In this document: one piece after another, positions 1 to 8,819 of the stretch
How the letters are laid out: each line of letters opens with the position of its first letter
Numbering within the stretch: the first letter of the stretch is position 1
Notes under the pieces: model-generated
Told to the model about the DNA's origin: nothing
The model's input: only the letters and a program-made list of their open reading frames with translations
Database searches by the model: none
Source: SpSt-501 sp037481615
Lineage (GTDB): Bacteria; Desulfobacterota; Desulfobacteria; Desulfobacterales; SpSt-501
Assembly (NCBI GenBank): GCA_037481615.1
Contig: JBBFLI010000020.1
Length of the DNA: 64,000 nucleotides
Strand: one strand, 5' to 3'
Made by a program: the position numbers and the translations under genes

Positions 1-1
1 G

Positions 2-832
2 GAGCTGGTCAAGCAGGGGACGCAGGGAAAAATCGTCATCGATGTCTTCCCGTCGAGCCAGCTCGGAAACGAACGCGATCTCATCGAAGGCCTCCAGATC
101 GGCACGGTGGATTTCGTCCTCTCCTCGACCGGCCCCATGGCGACCTTTGACCCCAAGTTCGGCGCTCCGGACCTGCCGTTCATCTTCCGGGACCTCAAAC
201 ACGCCTATGCGGTCCTGGATGGGGCCGTGGGGAAGGAATTGTTCGACTCGCTGAAGAACAAAGGCATCATCGGGCTGGCCTGGTTCGAAAACGGATTCCG
301 CCAGGTGACCAATTCGCGGCGCCCGATCGAGAAACCCGAGGACCTCAAAGGGCTGAAGATCCGCACGATGGAAAACCCGATTCACGTGGCCTTTTTCAAG
401 GAACTGGGGGTCGACCCCACGCCGATGGCTTTCGGCGAGGTGTTCAGCGCGCTGGAGCAAAAAGTGGTCGACGGCCAGGAAAACCCCGTGGCCGCGGTGC
501 TTACCGCCAAATTCTTCGAAGTGCAGAAATATCTGGCGATGACGGGCCACGTGTACACGGCCGTGCCCCTGATGGTGCGTGGCGACCTGTTCCGTTCCCT
601 GCCGCCGGAGCACCAGAAAGTCATCGTCAACGCCGCCCGCGAGGCCAGCATCTACGAGCGCCGGTTGCTCGCGGATCAGGAGAAGAGCGGCATCGAGGAA
701 CTCAAGAAGAAAGGCATGACGATCACCTACCCGGACCGGGCCAAGCTGCGTGAGGCAACGGCTCCGGTTTACCGGAAGTTCGAAAAGACGATCGGCAGGG
801 AGCTGATCCAGAAAATTCTCGACACCCCGTAG
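2..832 (+). CDS. dctP: TRAP transporter substrate-binding protein, DctP family (5' truncated)
   Basis: Periplasmic receptor that hands an organic acid to a TRAP permease. The reading frame is already open at base 2, so the N-terminus and signal peptide lie outside the window. Visible family features are SSQLGNERDLIEG, then the ligand-loop stretch ENGFRQVTNSRRPI followed by KPEDLKGLKIR, whose Arg normally salt-bridges the ligand carboxylate, then VDGQENP and FFEVQKYLAMTGH. It is followed after 21 bases by the small and large permease genes, a normal TRAP order. It closely resembles the complete receptor at 5992-6981. The ligand is not identified; neighbouring enolase-superfamily and cupin genes suggest a sugar acid. 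Confidence 0.93.
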   Translation, partial: ELVKQGTQGKIVIDVFPSSQLGNERDLIEGLQIGTVDFVLSSTGPMATFDPKFGAPDLPFIFRDLKHAYAVLDGAVGKELFDSLKNKGIIGLAWFENGFRQVTNSRRPIEKPEDLKGLKIRTMENPIHVAFFKELGVDPTPMAFGEVFSALEQKVVDGQENPVAAVLTAKFFEVQKYLAMTGHVYTAVPLMVRGDLFRSLPPEHQKVIVNAAREASIYERRLLADQEKSGIEELKKKGMTITYPDRAKLREATAPVYRKFEKTIGRELIQKILDTP

Positions 833-853
833 ACCGGCCGGGAACGGTCCGTC

Positions 854-1362
854 ATGCTCCGGCGTATCTGCCTTCTGCTCGAGCGGCTGAGCTGCCTTCT
901 GATGTTTGTCTTTCTCGCGGTCATGGTGGCCGTCGTTTTTGCACAGGTGGTCTGGCGCTATGTGCTGAGCGCCTCGATCTTCTGGTCGGAAGAACTCAGC
1001 CGCTACCTCATGGTGTGGGCCACGATGTTCGCCTCGGGGGTCTGCCTGAAGCGCGGGTCCCACATGGCGGTCCGCTTCGTGCACGACGGCCTGCCCCCGC
1101 TTTGCGGCGCTGGACGGCACTCGGGGTGTATGTTTTGATCCTGATCTTTCTGGCCGTGGTTTTCCGCTACGGCATCACCCTGGTGGCGCGGACCTGGATG
1201 CAGATCTCCCCCACCCTGAACCTGCCCATGGGAGCGGTCTACCTGTGCGTTCCACTGGGGGCGCTGTTCATGGCCGTCCAGGTTCTGGCCCTCCTGCAGC
1301 GGATCTGGAAGACGGGAAGCGTGGACCCCCCGGACGCGGAGGCCGCCGGGGGAGGAGGTTGA
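854..1362 (+). CDS. dctQ: TRAP transporter small permease, DctQ family, interrupted by a frameshift
   Basis: Four-helix small membrane subunit that pairs with DctM. The frame starting at ATG 854 encodes the first two helices and the motif FWSEELSRYLMVWATM, then stops at 1138. The remaining helices (VLILIFLAVVFRYGI, then LPMGAVYLCVPLGALFMA) are encoded in another frame ending at 1362. The switch lies at the run of five C at 1094-1098. One more C there would give LPPALRRW and a continuous protein of about 170 residues, normal for the family. Either the base is missing from the sequence or the gene is broken. The large permease starts 1 base after the stop codon. Confidence 0.85.
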
Positions 1363-1363
1363 A

Positions 1364-2641
1364 GTGCAGATCGCCCTGTTTGGGACCCTGGTCTTGTTGT
1401 TCGTCTTGAGAATGCCGATCGCCTTCGCCCTCGGGGTCTCCTCGCTCGTCTATCTCTTGTCGCTCAAGTCGGTCTCGTTGATCGTGATCGCCCAGAAAAT
1501 GTTCACCGCGATCGACTCCTTCCCGCTGACGGCGATCCCTTTCTTCATTCTGGCCGGGGAGCTGATGGAGGCCGGGGGGATCAGCCGCCGGCTGATCGAT
1601 TTTGCAAACAATCTGGTCGGCTCGATCACCGGCGGACTTGCCCATGTTTCGATCGTATCCTCCATGTTTTTCGCCGGGATCTCGGGAGCGGCGGCCGCCG
1701 ACACGGCGGCCGTCGGCTCGGTGCTCATCCCGGCGATGTCCCGCCGGGGCTACCACATTTCCTTCGCGGCCGCCCTCCAGGCCTGCGCGGGGACTATCGG
1801 GGTCATGATCCCGCCCAGCATCCCGCTCATTTTTTACGGCGTGCTGGCCTCGACGTCCATCAGCCGCCTGTTTCTCGGCGGGGCGATTCCCGGCGTGATC
1901 ATGGGCGCCACCCTCATGGGGGTGGCCTACGGGATCGCCTGCCGGCGCGGTTACCCGAAAGAGCCGTTCCGGGGTATCGGCCAGCTGGCCGTGAGTTTTC
2001 GGCGGTCGTTTCTTGCCCTGCTGATGCCGATCGTGGTGCTGGGAGGCATCATCGGCGGCGTTGTCACCCCCACCGAGGCGGCCGTCATCGCCGTGACGTA
2101 CGCCCTGGTCTTGGGGGTGTTCATCTATCGCGAGCTTCGGGTCGATCAAGTTTACAACCTTTTCGTGCGCTCCATGCTCAACGCCGCCCTGGTGCTCTTC
2201 ATCATCTCGGTGGCGTCGGTCTTTTCGTGGATCATCACCCGAGAACTCATCCCCCAGCGGGTGGCCTCGCTCCTCGGTTCCGTCTCTTCCAACCCCTGGG
2301 TCATTCTGCTGATCATCAACATCATTTTGCTGCTGGTGGGAACGTTTCTGGATATCGGTTCGGCGTTGATCATCTTCGTTCCGGTGCTGATGCCTGTCAT
2401 CAACGGACTGGGCATCGACCCCGTTTTTTTCGGGGTGGTCATGGTGGTGAACCTGGCCATCGGCATGGTGACGCCGCCGCTCGGAGTCTGCTTGTTCGTG
2501 GCCTGCTCGATCGCCAAAATCGATCTCGAAACCATCGCCCGAGACCTCTGGCCGTTTTTGGCCGGGATGATCGCCGTGCTGCTGCTCATCACCTACGTGC
2601 CCTCCCTGGTGCTCTGGTTGCCGAACCTGCTGCTCAAGTGA
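1364..2641 (+). CDS. dctM: TRAP transporter large permease, DctM family
   Basis: The 12-helix-class permease subunit that uses an ion gradient to import the substrate delivered by DctP. The 425-residue product is full length and hydrophobic throughout. Family landmarks are FPLTAIPFFILAGELMEAGG near residues 47-66, ISGAAAADTAAVGS, IPPSIPLIFYG near 150, TPTEAAVIAV, and NLAIGMVTPPLGVCLF near 365-380. The start is GTG 1364 behind GGAGGAGG, directly after the dctQ stop, so the two are translationally coupled. A cupin and an enolase-superfamily gene follow in the same direction and probably belong to the same operon. Confidence 0.96.
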   Translation: MQIALFGTLVLLFVLRMPIAFALGVSSLVYLLSLKSVSLIVIAQKMFTAIDSFPLTAIPFFILAGELMEAGGISRRLIDFANNLVGSITGGLAHVSIVSSMFFAGISGAAAADTAAVGSVLIPAMSRRGYHISFAAALQACAGTIGVMIPPSIPLIFYGVLASTSISRLFLGGAIPGVIMGATLMGVAYGIACRRGYPKEPFRGIGQLAVSFRRSFLALLMPIVVLGGIIGGVVTPTEAAVIAVTYALVLGVFIYRELRVDQVYNLFVRSMLNAALVLFIISVASVFSWIITRELIPQRVASLLGSVSSNPWVILLIINIILLLVGTFLDIGSALIIFVPVLMPVINGLGIDPVFFGVVMVVNLAIGMVTPPLGVCLFVACSIAKIDLETIARDLWPFLAGMIAVLLLITYVPSLVLWLPNLLLK

Positions 2642-2659
2642 AAACCCGAAGGAGGCTCA

Positions 2660-3073
2660 ATGCAGAAAGTCGTCGTGAAGAAATCGGAATACCTCTACGG
2701 TGCGCCCATGGAAAGCCGCCCCGGTGTCCGCGACATCAAGGTGATTTACCCCGAGACCGGGGCGGCGGCCAAAACCCTCTGCATGGGGATCGTCGAGATC
2801 GCGCCGGGCGCCCACTCGCCCCGGCATCGCCACAACTGCGAAGAGGTCTACTATGTGCTGCAGGGGGAGGGATACATCCAGACGGAGGAGGGCAGGTATC
2901 CCTTTGAGGCCGGCGATGCCGTGTTGAACCGCGAAAACATCTACCACTCCGTTTACAACACGGGGCAGGAAACCGTCCGGCTGCTGGTCGTCGGCGGGGT
3001 GATGTTCGTCCCCCTCTGGCCGCGCTGGCCCACGGAAAGCCCCTATGAGTTGGATCCTGCAGACATCGGGTGA
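2660..3073 (+). CDS. single-domain cupin protein
   Basis: Small beta-barrel cupin of 137 residues. Motif 1 is visible as PRHRHNCEEVYYVLQGEG (two His, Glu), and motif 2 as FEAGDAVLNRENIYHSVYN with its third metal-ligand His, so a metal-binding barrel is likely. The start ATG 2660 follows GGAGG. It sits between the large TRAP permease and the enolase-superfamily gene, 18 bases after the former. Cupins in such positions are often sugar isomerases, dehydratase partners or ligand sensors; the exact reaction cannot be read from the sequence. The last bases overlap the GTG codon at 3070 of the next frame, but that gene more likely starts at 3088. Confidence 0.87.
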   Translation: MQKVVVKKSEYLYGAPMESRPGVRDIKVIYPETGAAAKTLCMGIVEIAPGAHSPRHRHNCEEVYYVLQGEGYIQTEEGRYPFEAGDAVLNRENIYHSVYNTGQETVRLLVVGGVMFVPLWPRWPTESPYELDPADIG

Positions 3074-3087
3074 CAGGAGACCCCGGC

Positions 3088-4212
3088 ATGAAAATCACGA
3101 AGATCGACTTCACGCTCTACCAGTATCCGCTGGCCAAGCCGCTGCCCATGTCCTGCGGCGTTCTGACGCATCGCAACTTCGGAATCGTCCGGGTGGATAC
3201 CGACGCCGGGCTCGAGGGCATCGGGGAAACGTCCATCAACTTTCCGCCCTGGATATTCCGGGAACGAAAAGCGACGATCGAGGAAGGTCTGGCGGGGCTT
3301 CTGATCGGGGAAAACCCGCTTGAGATCGGGCGGCTCTGGTGCAAGATGGCCGGGGCCGTGCGCGGGTTCACGCGCATGTGGTCCGAAGGGGCCTTGATGC
3401 AGGCGATCAGCGGCATCGACATGGCCCTCTGGGACATCGCGGGCAAGGAATACGGGAAGCCGGTCTGGATGCTCCTCGGAGGGCAACACCGGAGCAAAGC
3501 CGAGGTGTATGCAACCGGCTACAGCATGGACCAGCTCGTCTCGGGCGGCGTTTCCGAAGAGATTGCACGGAAGGGCTACCGTTCGGTCAAGGTTCGAATC
3601 GGTTTCGACGACGAGGCCGATATCGAAAACGTCCACCGCGTGCATCGCGCGATCGAGGGCCGCCTCCGCCTTCTGGTGGATGCCAACGGGGCATACCTCT
3701 ACCCTCGTGCCAGAAGGATCCTGAGGCGGCTGGCCGATGTAAACCTCTTCTGGCTGGAGGAGCCCGTCCTGGCCGACGACCTGGAAGGCTATATCGCCTT
3801 GCACGACGAATTCCCCGATACTCCGCTCGCGTGGGGCGAAAACGGCTTCAGCGTGGAGATCTATCAGAAGTTCTGCGAGGCCCATGCGATCGACGTGGTG
3901 ATGCCTGACCCCTCCCGTTGCGGCGGCCTGACGCAATGCGTCCGCTTGTGCGAAACGGCGGCGCGTTACGGAATTCCCTTTTCCCCGCATCACTACGGGT
4001 CGGACGTCGGGTTTGCCGCGGCCCTTCATCTGGTGGCCAGCCAGCCCGATTTCCTGATCATGCTGCGGGACGTGAGCGACTGCCCCCTGCGGGAGGAGAT
4101 CGTGGAGGAACCGTTTACGGTCCAAGACGGCAAGGTGGTGGTTCCGCAGAAGCCGGGGCTTGGGGTATCGATCAATGAAAAGGTCGCTCAACGATACGAG
4201 AAAGCGATTTAG
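3088..4212 (+). CDS. mandelate racemase/muconate lactonizing enzyme (enolase superfamily) protein, probable sugar-acid dehydratase
   Basis: Enolase-superfamily enzyme of 374 residues that would abstract the proton alpha to a carboxylate. The TIM-barrel active site is intact: Lys168 and Arg170 in SVKVRIG, metal ligands Asp198 (VDANGAY), Glu224 (WLEEPV) and Glu251 (WGEN), and the Asp274 (MPDPSRCGG) and His301 (PHHYG) dyad expected in mandelate-racemase-type members. The capping domain motif DMALWDIAGKEYGKPV is near 111-126. I prefer ATG 3088, with CAGGAGA upstream, to GTG 3070. Placement after a TRAP transporter fits dehydration of an imported sugar acid. The substrate is not determined. Confidence 0.92.
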   Translation: MKITKIDFTLYQYPLAKPLPMSCGVLTHRNFGIVRVDTDAGLEGIGETSINFPPWIFRERKATIEEGLAGLLIGENPLEIGRLWCKMAGAVRGFTRMWSEGALMQAISGIDMALWDIAGKEYGKPVWMLLGGQHRSKAEVYATGYSMDQLVSGGVSEEIARKGYRSVKVRIGFDDEADIENVHRVHRAIEGRLRLLVDANGAYLYPRARRILRRLADVNLFWLEEPVLADDLEGYIALHDEFPDTPLAWGENGFSVEIYQKFCEAHAIDVVMPDPSRCGGLTQCVRLCETAARYGIPFSPHHYGSDVGFAAALHLVASQPDFLIMLRDVSDCPLREEIVEEPFTVQDGKVVVPQKPGLGVSINEKVAQRYEKAI

Positions 4213-4591
4213 CCGGGATCGCCTCGCGGCCCGAGAAAAGCAGAACGAAAAAACCGGGGGAAAAACCAGTGCCGGTGTGCCGCCCTTCGGCACCCGCCCT
4301 GCGGGCCCCCGGCCCAACGCATTCGGGTTTCGATTTCGCTCGAGTCGCCGGGAGGGATTCGGCCGCCGGGGGCATGACGCCCGCCGGGAACGGTTGGGGA
4401 TAAGGATCCTGCACGAGAAGCAACGACTGCCGATGCAGAGAAAGCAGGGCCCCCGAGGGGGAGCAAGCCGTCGGCGCTTCGAGTTCCGGTGGGTGGTGAC
4501 TTAGGACGGAGCGCCCACCGGATGAACCGATTGCAACGAGGAAGACCTGACTCATCATGCAAGGTCCGCCCCTCCGCTCGTCCGCCCGGCG
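4213..4591 (+). other. intergenic region without recognisable gene
   Basis: This stretch of about 380 bases ends the first TRAP operon. Open frames here are short and of arginine/proline/glycine-rich shadow composition. The only structure I see is a perfect 6-bp hairpin, GTGCCG at 4277-4282 pairing with CGGCAC at 4288-4293. It has no T-run after it, so it is at best a weak terminator. No convincing promoter for the next gene was found. Confidence 0.5.
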
Positions 4592-5530
4592 ATGAAATAC
4601 ATCGGGGCCCACGTCAGCGCTGCCGGGGGGGTGGCGAAGGCCCCCCTGAATGCCGCCCGGATCGGGGCGGGCGCCTTCGCCCTGTTCACCAAGAACCAGC
4701 GGCAGTGGCGGGCCAAGGCGCTTGCCGCAGATGAGATCCGGGCTTTCAAGGAAAACTGCCGCAGGCAGGGCTTCGGCCCGCGGCAGATCCTCGCCCATGC
4801 AAGCTACCTGATCAACCTGGGGCACCCCGAGCGGGAGGGCCTCGCGAAGTCGCGCGCGGCATTGATCGACGAGATGAACCGCTGCCGTGCGCTGGGGCTC
4901 TCCGCCCTCAACATCCACCCCGGAAGCCACCTCGGCCGCATCCCCGAGGGGGAATGCCTCGCCCGCATCGCGCAGTCGATCAACCTCGCCCTGGAGGCGG
5001 TCCCGGGCGTGAAGGTCGTGGTCGAGAACACGGCCGGCCAGGGCGGCCACCTCGGCCACCGCCTCGAGCACCTCGCCGCCGTCCTCGAGCGCATCTCCGA
5101 CCGCTCCCGGGTGGGGGTGTGCCTCGATACCTGCCACGGCTTCGCCGCGGGATACGATCTCGCAAGCGCCGAGGGCTATGCGGAGTTTTTTGCGCGCTTC
5201 GAGGCCGTGGTGGGCCTTTCGTGTCTTGCGGGGCTCCACCTGAACGACAGCCGGAAGCCCCTGGGCAGCCGCGTCGACCGCCATGCCGGGATCGGCCGGG
5301 GGGCGCTCGGGCTCGAGGCCTTCCGGCGCATCATGAGGGACCCGCGCTTCGATGGGATCCCTCTGATCCTCGAGACGCCGGACCCGGAGCGCTGGCCCGA
5401 GGAGATCCGGCTGCTCAAGGAAATGGCGCAGCAGGGCGGTGGGGCCCTCCGCCTCGAGCCTGCCCCGGCTGCGCGGGGGGGCCTTGTCTATCGACCGGCG
5501 CATCTTGAACCTCGGCGGCGGATGATCTAA
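4592..5530 (+). CDS. nfo: endonuclease IV (apurinic/apyrimidinic endonuclease)
   Basis: Zinc-dependent AP endonuclease of base-excision repair. The 312-residue product carries the family order MKYIGAHVSAAGG, then LAHASYLINL, LNIHPGSHLG, VVENTAGQGG, VCLDTCHGFAAGYD, LHLNDSR, RHAGIGRG and ILETPDP. These supply the His, Glu and Asp ligands of the three-zinc site. The usual length is about 280-290, so the roughly 25-residue C-terminal tail (from PAPAARGG) is extra and looks unstructured. The gene lies between two TRAP loci and has no obvious functional tie to them. Confidence 0.96.
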   Translation: MKYIGAHVSAAGGVAKAPLNAARIGAGAFALFTKNQRQWRAKALAADEIRAFKENCRRQGFGPRQILAHASYLINLGHPEREGLAKSRAALIDEMNRCRALGLSALNIHPGSHLGRIPEGECLARIAQSINLALEAVPGVKVVVENTAGQGGHLGHRLEHLAAVLERISDRSRVGVCLDTCHGFAAGYDLASAEGYAEFFARFEAVVGLSCLAGLHLNDSRKPLGSRVDRHAGIGRGALGLEAFRRIMRDPRFDGIPLILETPDPERWPEEIRLLKEMAQQGGGALRLEPAPAARGGLVYRPAHLEPRRRMI

Positions 5531-5593
5531 ATGGCGGCTGGGCGGCTCCTTCGGGGGACGGCGGGCCGCCGTTCGACCGGCTGAGGCGGGGAG

Positions 5594-5959
5594 ATGATCA
5601 TCAAGCGGGAAGAGATGAAGCTCGAGCGGCGCGAGCCCTTCGCCGGCGGCAAGGGCGGCGGAACGCTCCGCCACGCCATCCCCCCCGGCGCCTCCGTCCC
5701 CGGGAGCCGCTTCCGGCTGATCAGCCAGGTGGCGCTCGACCCGGGGGCGGAGATCGGCGAACACGTCCACGCCGACAACGAAGAAATCTACTGGGTGCTC
5801 TCCGGCTCCGGCGTCTTCCGCGACGACGGCCGCGAGGTGCCCGCCAACCCCGGCGACCTGATTCTCACCCGGCGGGGGCATGCGCACGGGTTGCGGAACA
5901 CGGGCGCCGAACCCCTGGTTTTCCTGGCCGTGGTCGCCGGCGACCCCGCCCCGGAGTGA
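5594..5959 (+). CDS. single-domain cupin protein
   Basis: A 121-residue cupin with motif 1 HVHADNEEIYWVLSGSG and motif 2 GDLILTRRGHAHGLRN. Between them these supply the expected His/Glu/His metal ligands. It is the counterpart of the cupin at 2660-3073 but is not a close copy. It precedes the second TRAP receptor by 32 bases and is likely co-transcribed with it. Pairing of a cupin with each TRAP set hints that these cupins process or sense the transported ligand; this is inference from position only. Confidence 0.85.
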   Translation: MIIKREEMKLERREPFAGGKGGGTLRHAIPPGASVPGSRFRLISQVALDPGAEIGEHVHADNEEIYWVLSGSGVFRDDGREVPANPGDLILTRRGHAHGLRNTGAEPLVFLAVVAGDPAPE

Positions 5960-5991
5960 TCGGCGGCCCGTCGATCGAAAGGAGGCATCGA

Positions 5992-6981
5992 ATGAAGCGT
6001 CTTGTGAAGCGTCTTGGGGTTCTCGCAGGGATCGTGTGGATGGGCGTTTGCCTTTGCCTCTCCGCCGCGCAGGCGGAGACCGTGATCAAGATCGGCCACG
6101 TGCTCAACGCCGACCATGTCTGGCACACCTGCCTCACGGGGTTCGCCGACGAGGTCGCAAAGGCCACCGGCGGGCGCGTCGCGGTCCGGATCTACCCGGG
6201 CAGCCAGCTCGGCAACGAAAAAGACATGATCGAAGGAATGACGCTTCAGACCGTGGACGGCGGCCTGATCGGCGGGGGATCCTTCCAGGCGATCGAGCCC
6301 AAGTTCGGCATCGAGGCGCTGCCCTACGCCTGGCCGACCCACGAGGCGGCTTACCGCGCCCTCGACGGGGAGCTCGGCGCCCTGCTGCTCAAGGCGCTCG
6401 CCGCCAAGGGGATCGTGGGGCTCGCCTGGTGGGAGAACGGCTTCCGCCACATCACCAACAACAGGCGCCCCATCGTGAAGCCCGAGGACCTGAAAGGGTT
6501 GAAGATCCGGGTGACGCCCGACAAGATGCGCCTGGACACCTTCAAGACCCTCGGCGCCTCCCCCGTGCCGATCAACTTCGGCGAGCTCTACACGGCGCTG
6601 CAGCAGGGGGTGGTGGACGGGCAGGAGAACCCCTTCGCCATCATCTACTCGAGCGCCTTCTACGAGGTGCAGAAGTACCTCTCCCTGAGCGGCCACATCT
6701 GGGGGTCCGCGCTGCTCTGCGTGAACGCCTCCGTGTGGAAGAAGGTCTCGCCCGAGGACCAGGCGGCCGTCATGAAGCTCGCCGCCAAGTGGCGCGACGA
6801 GGAGCGCCGCCTCACCGTGGCGCAGGAGAACGACTTCCTGGAGAAGCTCAAGCAGAAAGGCATGCAGGTCAACGAGACGGACAAGGCCGCCTTCAAGAAC
6901 GCGGTGAGGAGCGTCTGGGCGGACTACGAGGGGGTTTTCGGCAAGGATTTGATGAGCCTGGTCGAACGGTACGGGAAATAG
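5992..6981 (+). CDS. dctP: TRAP transporter substrate-binding protein, DctP family
   Basis: Complete 329-residue periplasmic receptor. The start ATG 5992 lies behind AAAGGAGG at 5978-5985, which decides against the upstream GTG at 5956. A Sec signal peptide spans about residues 1-28, ending SAAQA. Family motifs are PGSQLGNEKDMIEG, WENGFRHITNNRRPI, KPEDLKGLKIR (ligand-binding Arg), VDGQENPFA and FYEVQKYLSLSGHI. It is clearly paralogous to the partial receptor at 2-832. The small and large permease genes follow immediately. The ligand is unknown, probably a C4 to C6 organic or sugar acid. Confidence 0.96.
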   Translation: MKRLVKRLGVLAGIVWMGVCLCLSAAQAETVIKIGHVLNADHVWHTCLTGFADEVAKATGGRVAVRIYPGSQLGNEKDMIEGMTLQTVDGGLIGGGSFQAIEPKFGIEALPYAWPTHEAAYRALDGELGALLLKALAAKGIVGLAWWENGFRHITNNRRPIVKPEDLKGLKIRVTPDKMRLDTFKTLGASPVPINFGELYTALQQGVVDGQENPFAIIYSSAFYEVQKYLSLSGHIWGSALLCVNASVWKKVSPEDQAAVMKLAAKWRDEERRLTVAQENDFLEKLKQKGMQVNETDKAAFKNAVRSVWADYEGVFGKDLMSLVERYGK

Positions 6982-6987
6982 GGGCCG

Positions 6988-7464
6988 GTGGGCGGCGGTC
7001 GCGGCAAGATGTTCCCCACCCTCCTGCGGGCGGTCGACTTCCTGATCGCGACCGCCGTCGTCTTGACCTGCATCGAGGTCCTGGTGGAGGTCGCGTTCCG
7101 GTACCTGTTTCATCTCCCCCTGCCCTGGGGGGCGGAGTTGTCCCAGACGCTGCTCGTCTGGGTCACGTTCGTCGGCGCGGCCTCGGCGCTTGCGCGCGGC
7201 GAGCACATGGCGATCGGGCTCGCCGTCCAGAAGGTGAAATCGCCCCGGCTGCGGTCGATCGTGCGGACGGCCGGGCGGCTCGCCGTCCTGGGGTTCCTCG
7301 GCCTGGGGGTCTGGGCCGGGGGGCTGGTGACCAGCAGGACCTGGGCGCTGCGGACGACGGCGCTCCAGATTCCGGCGGGCCTTCTCTACCTCGCCTTCCC
7401 CGCGGGCTGCCTGCTCATGGCGTTCATCGTCCTGCGGGAGCTTTCCCGGGGCGGAAAGGAGTGA
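6988..7464 (+). CDS. dctQ: TRAP transporter small permease, DctQ family
   Basis: The 158-residue four-helix small subunit. It contains the family signature LPWGAELSQTLLVWVTFVGA and ends with the helix LYLAFPAGCLLMAFIVL. Unlike the first set's dctQ, it is uninterrupted and serves as an in-window template for repairing that one. Two starts are possible, GTG 6988 or ATG 7009; neither has a strong ribosome site. It lies between its receptor and large permease with gaps of 6 and 7 bases. Confidence 0.92.
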   Translation: MGGGRGKMFPTLLRAVDFLIATAVVLTCIEVLVEVAFRYLFHLPLPWGAELSQTLLVWVTFVGAASALARGEHMAIGLAVQKVKSPRLRSIVRTAGRLAVLGFLGLGVWAGGLVTSRTWALRTTALQIPAGLLYLAFPAGCLLMAFIVLRELSRGGKE

Positions 7465-7471
7465 ACCCCCC

Positions 7472-8746
7472 GTGGCCACGCTCCTGATCGTCATGGCCGT
7501 GACCCTCCTCCTGGGGGTTCCCGTCGCCTTTGCGATCGCGATCTCGGGGGTGTTCTATCTCCTCGTCGAGTCCTCGGTGCCCGTGCTCGTCTTCGCCCAG
7601 CGGATGGTGGTCGGGGTCGACTCCTTCACGCTGCTTGCCATCCCGCTGTTTCTCCTGGCCGGGGCCGTGATGGCGGAGGGTGGGATCACGCCGCGCATCA
7701 TGCGCCTGGCGGCGGCCTGCGTGGGTCACATCCCGGGCGGCATGGCGGTGGTGATGGTGCTCTCGTGCATGCTCTTCGGCGCCATCTCCGGCTCCGGCGT
7801 GGCCGATGTGGCCGCCATCGGCTCGATCATGCTGCCGGCGATGAAGAACCAGGGCTACAAGCCGGCCTTCAGCGCCGCGCTCCTCGGTTGCGCCGGCTCC
7901 CTCGGCACCATCATCCCCCCGAGCATCGTGATGGTGGTCCTGGGGGTGAGCATGGGGGTTTCGATCGGCAAGCTCTTCCTGGGGGGGATCCTGCCCGGCA
8001 TCCTGGCCGGCGGGGCGCTGATGCTGATCTCCTGGGGGTTCTCCGTCCGGGAGAACTACCCTCGGCTCGAGAGGGCCTCCGGCAAAGAGATCCTTCAGGC
8101 CCTGCAGGGGGCGCTTCTTCCCCTGCTCACCCCGGCGATCATCATCGGCGGGATCGTCTACGGGGTTTTCACGGCCACGGAGGCGGGGGCGGTGGCCGTC
8201 CTCTACGCCTTCGTGCTCTCGGTGTTCGTTTACCGGAAGGTCACCCTGCGGCGGTTTTTCGAAGTTTGCCTCGAGGTGGGGCGGACCAGCGCCGTGGTTC
8301 TGTTCATCATCGCCGCGGCGAGCCTCTTCGGGTGGATCCTGACCGCGGAGGACATTCCCCAGAAGGTGGCCTCCTTTCTCCTCTCCGTCTCCCGTGAGCG
8401 CTGGGCCCTGCTGATCCTCTTCAACCTGCTGCTCGTCCTGCTGGGGATGTTCATGGAGACCATTGCGATCATCCTGATCGTGGTCCCGATCTTCTTCCCG
8501 ATCATGCAGCAGGTCGGTGTGGACCCGATCCATTTCGGAGTCATGATCTGCGTGAATCTGGCGGTCGGGGCGAACACGCCGCCCCTGGGCGTCGATCTGC
8601 TGGCCGCGTGCAAGATCGCCGGAATCCCCTACGAGGACTCTTTCCGCTATATATTGCCCTTCGTCGGGGCCATGGTCGCCGCGCTCGCCCTGATCGTCGC
8701 GTTCCCGCCGCTGGTGACGGCGATCCCGAACTGGTTCATGCGCTGA
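7472..8746 (+). CDS. dctM: TRAP transporter large permease, DctM family
   Basis: Full-length 424-residue transport subunit. It starts at GTG 7472 with AAGGAG at 7455-7460. Landmarks are FTLLAIPLFLLAGAVMAEGG, ISGSGVADVAAIGS, IPPSIVMVVLG, TATEAGAVAVLYAF and NLAVGANTPPLGVDLLAACK. It is paralogous to the permease at 1364-2641 but not nearly identical, so the two sets probably import different ligands. It closes the second TRAP operon; I see no clear terminator after it. Confidence 0.96.
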   Translation: MATLLIVMAVTLLLGVPVAFAIAISGVFYLLVESSVPVLVFAQRMVVGVDSFTLLAIPLFLLAGAVMAEGGITPRIMRLAAACVGHIPGGMAVVMVLSCMLFGAISGSGVADVAAIGSIMLPAMKNQGYKPAFSAALLGCAGSLGTIIPPSIVMVVLGVSMGVSIGKLFLGGILPGILAGGALMLISWGFSVRENYPRLERASGKEILQALQGALLPLLTPAIIIGGIVYGVFTATEAGAVAVLYAFVLSVFVYRKVTLRRFFEVCLEVGRTSAVVLFIIAAASLFGWILTAEDIPQKVASFLLSVSRERWALLILFNLLLVLLGMFMETIAIILIVVPIFFPIMQQVGVDPIHFGVMICVNLAVGANTPPLGVDLLAACKIAGIPYEDSFRYILPFVGAMVAALALIVAFPPLVTAIPNWFMR

Positions 8747-8819
8747 CGATCTTCGCCAAGGGCGCGGGCGGGGCATCCCCCGGCTTCCCTGGAAAGAAGC
8801 CGGAGCGGCGCAACTCGAG

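Noticed and set aside
4277..4293. Hairpin as terminator of the first TRAP operon
   Set aside because: The stem is only 6 bp and no T-tract follows; it could be chance in GC-rich DNA.
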